64,000 nucleotides of DNA from Straminergon stramineum (Eukaryota > Streptophyta > Bryopsida > Hypnales > Calliergonaceae): the NCBI GenBank assembly GCA_963920665.1, contig OY987263.1, positions 28,880,547 to 28,944,546 of the forward strand. Direction: 5' to 3'. The translations under genes were made by a program, and so were the position numbers. Under the pieces are notes generated by a model. The model searched no databases, was not told the DNA's origin, and worked only from the letters and a program-made list of their open reading frames with translations. Of this stretch, positions 57,415 to 64,000 are shown piece by piece (the first letter of the stretch is position 1; each line of letters starts with the position of its first letter).

Positions 57415-60400
57415 ACTTCCACTTGGCCGTGTGATCGATGCTTTCCCTCATTGCGTCGTACCCTTTTACCCGTAATGATTCAGTGCACTTAAATTGGATT
57501 GCGACGACCCTCGCTTCTGTCTTGTGCGAGGTTTTTGGCACTTCTGTTTCCACTCCTCTGTTTCAGCACCGGCAGCGGCAGCGGCTTTGGTTGGGGGCAC
57601 GTCGCAAGAGATTGTGTCGTCGTCGTCGTCGTCGTCCAATTGCAGTTGTTGGGCACCGATGTTAGTCGTGGAATCGTGGGGCATGCATTAGGGTAGGAGG
57701 AGTCCATGGCGGGGATGGAGGTGGACGACGGGCACGCGAGGGTCGGCAGCAAACGCAATTACTCGCGCTCGGGGCATCCCGCGGGCGCGGGGAGTGGAGG
57801 AGGCGGGGGCCGCCCGCAGAGCTCGCAGGTGTGTCGGTATTGGCAGGAGGGGCGGTGCTACAAGGGAGAAGACTGCCAGTGGCTGCATCCCGGGAGCGCG
57901 GGCACGACGGGGCGAGGCAGCTCCGCCGGGAATGGCAAGCGGGCGAACAGCTCGTACGACCACCGCAACGAGCGGGAGGGCGTGCGCGACGCGAGGGAGC
58001 AGATCAACCAGGCGCAAGCGTCCGCGGGCGGCTGGGGTTACTCCGGGGGAGGTGGATTCTCGAGCGGGAGCCACCAGCAGAACCAGCAGCAACAGGGGCA
58101 AGGGCAGGGTCGTCAGCGGAACTCGTCTGCTCGCTTCGGAAGGCGCGGCGGGAGCCGTGGTGGTCAGGGCCAGAGGGACGCTAGGGTTCACGAGTCGAGG
58201 TCGCACGCGTCGAAGCAGAAGCCGTGCACGTACTGGCTGAAGGGCAATTGCAACCGCGGCGAGAGCTGCAACTTCCTGCACGCGCACACGACGGCCCCGG
58301 ACGTGGAGATGAAGACGATGCTGGTGGGTCACGAGAAGGCGATCCGCGCGATCGTGCTTCCGGAGGGCCACACGCAGCTGTACACGGGCAGCCAGGACGA
58401 GTCGGTCCGAGTGTGGGACTGCGCGACGGGGCAATGCACGAATGTGGCGGCGATGGGCGGGGACGTGGGCGCTTTGATTTGCGCAGCCGGTTGGCTGTTC
58501 GTGGGCCTTCCGAACGAGGTGAAGGTGAGCGTGGGTTCAAAATTTCGTTTTGATTTTTTTTTTTTTTGGATCGCGTTCTGGAATGTGACTCTTGGATATC
58601 CAATTCGGCGATCGCTGCCGTTATTTCCCGACGATCGAGTGGGCGGGAGAGTGGCCTGGGTTTAGAGCCAAGAGTTCGGTGATGTGTGGACGATGGCCAT
58701 CTTTTTTTTATGAAATTGGTTCGATTAGGGTTTGGAGTGGAACCTCGGATTTGGTGATGGTGTTCGGTAGCTGATGCCGTAACTGGGAGTGGCAGGTATG
58801 GCACATGGCGACGTTGCAGCAGCAAAGTTTAGGCGGGCCGATTGGTCAAGTGCACGCGCTTGCCGTGACGGACGAGGGCTTTCTTTTCGCGGGCACTCAG
58901 GTGAGAGCATACTTGGTTTGGACGGGGATCCGTGCGTGGAGATTCTTACGTGTTGTGGTGTCGTTGCGTTTGACTGGAGGAGGTTTTTTGAGTGGTTGAG
59001 GAGGTGGTGGAGGGGTGATTATTATGGCGTGATGCAGTTGGCATTGGGTATTTTTAATTGAGCGCTGGAGAGGATGGACGTTTCGCACGTGGTTTGACTG
59101 TTGATTGGGATTTGGGTTTCCAGGACGGTACGATATTGGTGTGGCAGTTCAGCCCCGCGACGAATCAGTTCGAGCCGTTAGCGTCCATGAGCGGTCACAC
59201 GGGCCCTGTGGTGACTCTGATGCTGATCGGGAGTCGTCTGTACTCGGGTTCTATGGACAAGACGATACGAGTGAGTGTTGGATTCTCTGGTTTGATGCCT
59301 TTGGCGTTTGTTTTTCTTTGGTGTTGGATGGGTTCCGTCCTTGCCGGAGGTACATTAGTTGAGTGTTTGCCTGTGTCGTTGGATGTGGGATGCGTGGCGG
59401 TGGGGGGGTTTCCTGTTGGTGTGTTGTGTTGAGGGGGGGGGAAGGTTCTTACGTTTGTGATGTTGATGTTCAGGTGTGGGAGATGTCCAGCGTGCAGTGC
59501 GTGCAGACGCTGGAAGGTCACACGAACGTGGTGATGGATCTTCTTTGCTGGGACTCGTTTCTTCTGTCGTGTTCTTTGGACGGCACCGTGAAGGTGAGTT
59601 TGCAATGCGCGTGGGTCTCGTTGTGTCGTTGTTCGGTTTGGGGTCGCAGTTATGCGTTGGGACTGGCGGTATTCTCCATGCTGTACGATGTGTAGTGATC
59701 GAGTGAGGTGTTTTGTTTTGGAGCAAGGTGTGTGTTTCCCATGTGCTGACCGCCGCGGCATTGGGTTGTGAGCAGATCTGGGCGGTGAACACAGCGGGTC
59801 AGCTGGAGCTGACGTTCTCGTATCCCGAGGAGGAGAGTGCAGCGGATTCTCGCAACGTGAGTGTTTGTTCCGTTTCGGCTGATGCGTAGGTCTTGGATGT
59901 ATGCGCCATGGATTCTGTTTTGATTGTTGTTGTTGTTGTTGTTGTTTGGGGTGGGGGTTGGTGTTGATGTTGTCATCTGACGAGTTTGCGGACCCTTTTT
60001 GCTTGTGCGCAGGTGACTTTGGCAGGTGCGTTGAAGATGTGCGGTTGCACGGACAGGGCCGGCAAGCCGGTGCTCCTGGTCTCGTACAACGACAACACGG
60101 TCCGGCTTTACGACCTACCGACGTACGTTCTTTTGGGCGATTGAGAGTTTCGATAAGTTTGGCTGGTGTTTTTTTTGTTCATGCATTGGTTTTGAGTTCT
60201 TTTGATGCGGAGGTCGAGCGGTCTCGACCGTGTGTACCTCGTGAGGAGGCGATGGTGAGTGCCGAGTGTGGCATGGGTTTGTTTTTGTGTCGGTTGTTTA
60301 ATTTCGGATGGTTGGTTTGTGTGGTTTATCTGAATGGAAAGGTTTCGTTCCTTTTTGTGTTTCAGGTTTACGGAACGCGGTCAGCTGTTTTCGAGGGAAG

Positions 60401-61116
60401 AGGTGCGTGCCCTGCAAGTGGGGCCTAACTACCTTGTGTTCTCGGGAGACAGCAGCGGCGAGGTGAAGGTGTGGAGCTGGCTGGAGCCCCCTGCGGAGGC
60501 ATTGGCGGAGTAGAAGGCGTGTTTTCGCAATGTAGACTTTGCAAATGCGAGTGTCAGCTTAGCGTGTAGCTGGACCTCCGATGTGGAGCGGCGTTTTGAT
60601 TCGGCCGAAGACTGTCGTTGACAGGAATGATCAGCGATGGATCTCGGAATCTCCAGATGACTCCTCGATTAGAGAGCCCGGCGACGGAGCCCCGAGTTAG
60701 ATTTGAGCGTTTAGGAAGCCGGCGACGTGGGATGCCCGTCGCCCGAAGGGGCATCGAGGACAATCTGTACAGACTTATGGCTTGGGGGCAGGGAGAACGG
60801 GTTTTTTATGCTGGAACGGTTCTTCCTTGGATGGGTGGTGATTCACATTCGGTTAGAATAGTTGGTCGACTCAGACGTGAGACCGGTGCAGCTGTGGATT
60901 ATGGCTGTCCGTAGCGTTGGTGAGGCTCGAGAAAATGATCGACGGCCAGGGTGGCTCAAATTGGCCATCGTGCGCTGTGTGTTCGATTGCGAGATATGGC
61001 ATTATGTAGTTTTGCATTTTGAGTGCCGGAAGTGGAGTGCCAAAGGTGGGCAGTCCCTTAATTTACTGAGGTCGATGTGACTTTTGGATGTGCTGCGTTG
61101 ATTGTACATGCGATTG
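57415..61116 (+). repeat. Inverted duplication, right arm (3702 bp)
   Basis: Mirror of 39031-42732. The spacer between the arms is 14,682 bases. Homopolymer lengths inside introns (for example the T14 run near 58554-58567 against the A14 run near 41580-41593) are also equal. Confidence 0.95.
57706..60513 (+). CDS. CCCH zinc-finger/WD40 protein (ZFWD type), copy 2
   Basis: Seven exons: 57706-58524, 58796-58900, 59124-59270, 59474-59593, 59776-59856, 60013-60122 and 60366-60513; 509 residues ending PPAEALAE. Introns are all GT-AG, the first five in phase 0 and the last in phase 2. Domain layout is as in copy 1: two C-x7-C-x5-C-x3-H fingers (43-61 and 174-192) and seven WD blades. Coding sequence and introns match copy 1. 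Start: the ATG giving MAGMEVDD lies just downstream of the (GTC)n leader and is the first in the exon 1 frame. Both copies look functional; expression differences would have to come from the diverged upstream flanks. Confidence 0.93.
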
Positions 61117-62653
61117 AGTCGCTGAGGTGTTGCCGGTCGATTTTTGTGCTTGGGAGCATTGACTGTTATGCATTTCAAGTTTGGGCTGCGTATGTTAGAG
61201 TGGCTTGTTTGTTTGAGAAATACCCTGGACGGAATTTATGTTTATTTTTTGGTGGCCTTCATGTTTGGTCTTCCTGGGATCGACTTGTATTTGGATTGGC
61301 TTTGAAGAATTGTAATCGATTTTTTATATGTTAAGGAGGGGAGCGATATTGTGTTTGATTGTTTGATCATCGTCAAAATGAAGTCTTTTTGATTCGTTGC
61401 CTTGAAATTCGTAATTTATGTACGGCTTTTGATATTTATTTTCGTCATTGGTATTTGAACTCGTTGTGCATGGTAGAGTCTCTAGTAGTGGGAGTAGCCG
61501 AATGCGGGGACCCTTGTGCCTCCCGTATTTTTCCCCTGGGGATAAACGCAGGGACGTTTTATCTGCAAGGCAAGGGAAAATTTGCAAATTTGGAGTTCAT
61601 CTTTGGAATCAGAGGCCTCAAATCAGCTATGAAAGGTGTAGAGAAATATGTTAATCAAGCACAAAATGCACAAAAGACTGGTTTTATTATTTTAGTCACC
61701 CTGGTTTGGGCCTCCGTATTCAGCTCGCCGCAGTACTAGAGACTCCACCGTTATGCACAACCATCCTTACATCGAAATTAGACATTCTAAGCTTTCTGTC
61801 TGCTCATTGCAATAGATACAAGTTTTTCTTAGTTTTTATTTGATTTTTTTAGTTACAAAATTCCATCTGTATATTGTTCAGTGTACAGACTTGTACATAT
61901 CTTTGGCATTAATATTTATTGAATACATGATTGGAAGGCCAATCCTAATACCTTAACATCAATGAGCTTAAAAACGTGAATTATGCAAATTCCACAGTAT
62001 ACACTGTAAATAGGAAATAAAATATTATTGCATGTTATTGTATATTAAAATTCATTGTGGTATTTGACGATCCTCTACAATTCAAATACTTTCAATGAAA
62101 ATTTTGGAATGTCCTCAGTTGGCCATTCTCAAATCATTCTAAAGGATAAACCTTTGAACTCCGAATTGTCCTAGGTGGTACAAAGTTGTACTTGGATGAT
62201 TTCAAATTAGCAATGCTAGATGGAAGATTGAGATTTAGAAGACATGGAAAAGTATGTTAGGCCATTAAGAGGTTGTGGTAAATTAAAGTGTCTCTTGTCT
62301 TTTGAGTGGATAGTCACTCACAGGGGACAATCCAATAAGTTTAACCAAAACAGATTAAAGCATTTTCCAAAACAAATGATTTTTCAAAGGGGTCCACATG
62401 GCATTTTTCCATTTGTTGTTAATCTTTTCAAAAATACCTAACATGGGTACACATGTCACTCTTTCATTCATTTAGATTAGCACTTGAAATTGACCCTCTT
62501 CCCATCCTACATATATCCATATTTGACTTGGGTGGCTAAGATCAATCTAATTAGACATCCCACATTAAAATTTGCCCACCCACATCAACAATGCTAGGAG
62601 GTGGTTTAATTTCTTTCCAAAATGATCAAATGGCCCAGATTTTTGGACAATGA
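61117..62653. other. Outer flank of ZFWD copy 2
   Basis: Unrelated to the outer flank of copy 1 except perhaps for the first 20 bases. A 126-codon frame (61359-61739, +) is open and non-repetitive but resembles no domain I know; it may be 3' UTR. An AATAAA-like site occurs near 62018. Otherwise AT-rich spacer. Confidence 0.4.
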
Positions 62654-62671
62654 GGGGGGGGGGGGGGGGGG
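62654..62671. repeat. G18 homopolymer
   Basis: Eighteen consecutive G residues. Such tracts can form G-quadruplexes, and their length is often misread in sequencing. Confidence 0.85.
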
Positions 62672-64000
62672 TTGTGTTGCATCTTTTGAGTGCATAGTGG
62701 TTTCCTTCACTTTCAAGTGGCTTGCCTGTTAGTTGAATTGACACCATAAGAATTGAACATATATTATCAAAGATTATTCATCAAATCTAGCATATAACAT
62801 TTTATTAGAAGGATTTTGAAGATGTGCCCCTAAGGATGTTAATTTTGCTTTTGAATTCAAAATATTGAGAATACACAAAGCTACCAAAGGATTTTGGTAA
62901 GGATTTCAGAATAGTTTGAGCAATGTGCAAGTTATAAAAAATGTGTAATACATAAAATATTTAGGGCAAGGAAGGCAATCAAGGCACTCCTTTTTCAGGC
63001 CCAAGTTCTTAGGGTTGAATGTGTTTGCAACAAGGAGAGTTGAAAAGTTCCTTATTTGTGGTATTATTGATTTTTCTACAAAGACATATCTCCATTTATG
63101 CATGACGTTCTTGTACAATTGGGCTAGCTACCTTTAAGTCTTTATTCTTTGTCTAATTCTAGCAATGAAAAAATCTTTTAAATTGGAGGTCCCCTAATTA
63201 AGTGGTGTTTAATTATCAAGTCAAGTTTCTCCTCTAATTTTTCTATTTTACGAAATTCCAAAAATTGAAAATATTAATATATATTTTCAATATGAACTTT
63301 GGACATCTATTGGCAATCCACTCATAATTTAGGTATAAAATGACATAGAAATTTGGATTGTAATAATTTAGTATTCTCTCGACAATATAAAGGTACAAAG
63401 AAAATTTCAGATATTTTCATCATATTTTGTATTTAGTAATAACAATAATAATAATAATATAATAATAATAATATTTTCTTCCATAATTCATAATAACTTC
63501 AAATCTTTAAAAAAAATTTTAAATTTTTATGAGTTATAAAAAATATGTGATTTTTGTCTTTGAAAAATAATATAATATAATTTCTACTCTTACACAATAG
63601 AAAAAATAGAATGTACAAAAGTAAGCATGTTAAGTTTGACAATGTGGTCATTAGGCTTGTTGTTTAGGGAGGATTGCAATGTCAAACTCATTGACTATAT
63701 TGTGCAAGAAATACCTATTGATTTTGTTGCATTTTAGGTATTTCTAGGAATACCAAAACTTTTGGAAATAATAAAAATGATTGGAAGATAAGTAAAACAA
63801 CTGACTTCATCTCAAAAGTATTTAGAAAATTAGTAGAAGGAACAAAGTTTAAGAAATTCAACCAATTTCTAGCTTCCATTCTACTATTTACATTTCAAGA
63901 AAAATAAAGTGTGATCTAATATTGTTACAAAGAAAGTGCACATTGAGCACATTTGCAAGGCAAATATTAGACTATTTTAGAAAAACATTTTACCAGTCCA
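62672..64000. other. AT-rich intergenic DNA with (ATA)n microsatellite
   Basis: Contains an (ATA/ATAATA)n run at about 63437-63473. No gene or bounded element recognised. Confidence 0.45.

Noticed and set aside
61359..61739. 126-codon plus-strand frame after ZFWD copy 2
   Set aside because: No domain recognised; it overlaps another open frame and lies in the probable 3' UTR zone.

Overview
The window is nuclear DNA of a land plant. The evidence is genes with many GT-AG introns, a shikimate kinase with a plastid-targeting-type N-terminus, a plant-type CCCH zinc-finger/WD40 (ZFWD) protein, a plant-type L1 LINE, and Stowaway and CACTA MITEs. Genes are sparse and their exons GC-rich; the DNA between them is AT-rich and packed with decayed transposons. 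I cannot place the species from sequence alone.

Genes. (1) 1069-1677 (-): a 202-residue single-exon J-domain protein. (2) 14397-15821 (+): five short exons that join in frame into a 147-residue protein with one N-terminal membrane segment and a coiled coil, family not recognised. (3) 34229-37761 (+): an eight-exon, 329-residue shikimate kinase with all catalytic motifs intact. (4, 5) 39634-42441 (-) and 57706-60513 (+): two copies of a seven-exon, 509-residue ZFWD gene. They lie in 3.70-kb inverted arms (39031-42732 and 57415-61116; paired coordinates sum to 100147). I found one mismatch, at the outer edge. Diverged homology continues inward past the point where identity stops.

Repeats. Between 6.5 and 31.5 kb lies a dense set of non-autonomous DNA transposons flanked by TTAA whose termini mostly begin with variants of CCCTAAA. 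Several size classes occur (about 222, 244, 640, 720, 760, 810 and 900 bp). One element sits inside another, and comparison with paralogous copies reconstructs the empty site, showing that TTAA was duplicated on insertion. This is the hallmark of piggyBac-type transposition, but I see no transposase. The same region holds a Stowaway MITE, a CACTA-type hairpin, foldback elements, an element with a 9-bp target duplication (MULE-like) and one with an 8-bp duplication (hAT-like).

The 14.7-kb spacer between the ZFWD arms contains a broken Tc1-like (DD34E) transposase gene (45244-46260, -), a partial LTR, a minisatellite, and an apparently complete but decayed L1 LINE (48718-56965, -) with a 10-bp target duplication. 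A 1110-bp solo LTR with a perfect 5-bp target duplication interrupts the LINE's reverse transcriptase. Relative ages can be read from the nesting: LINE first, LTR later. No RNA genes, CRISPR arrays or prokaryotic features were seen.
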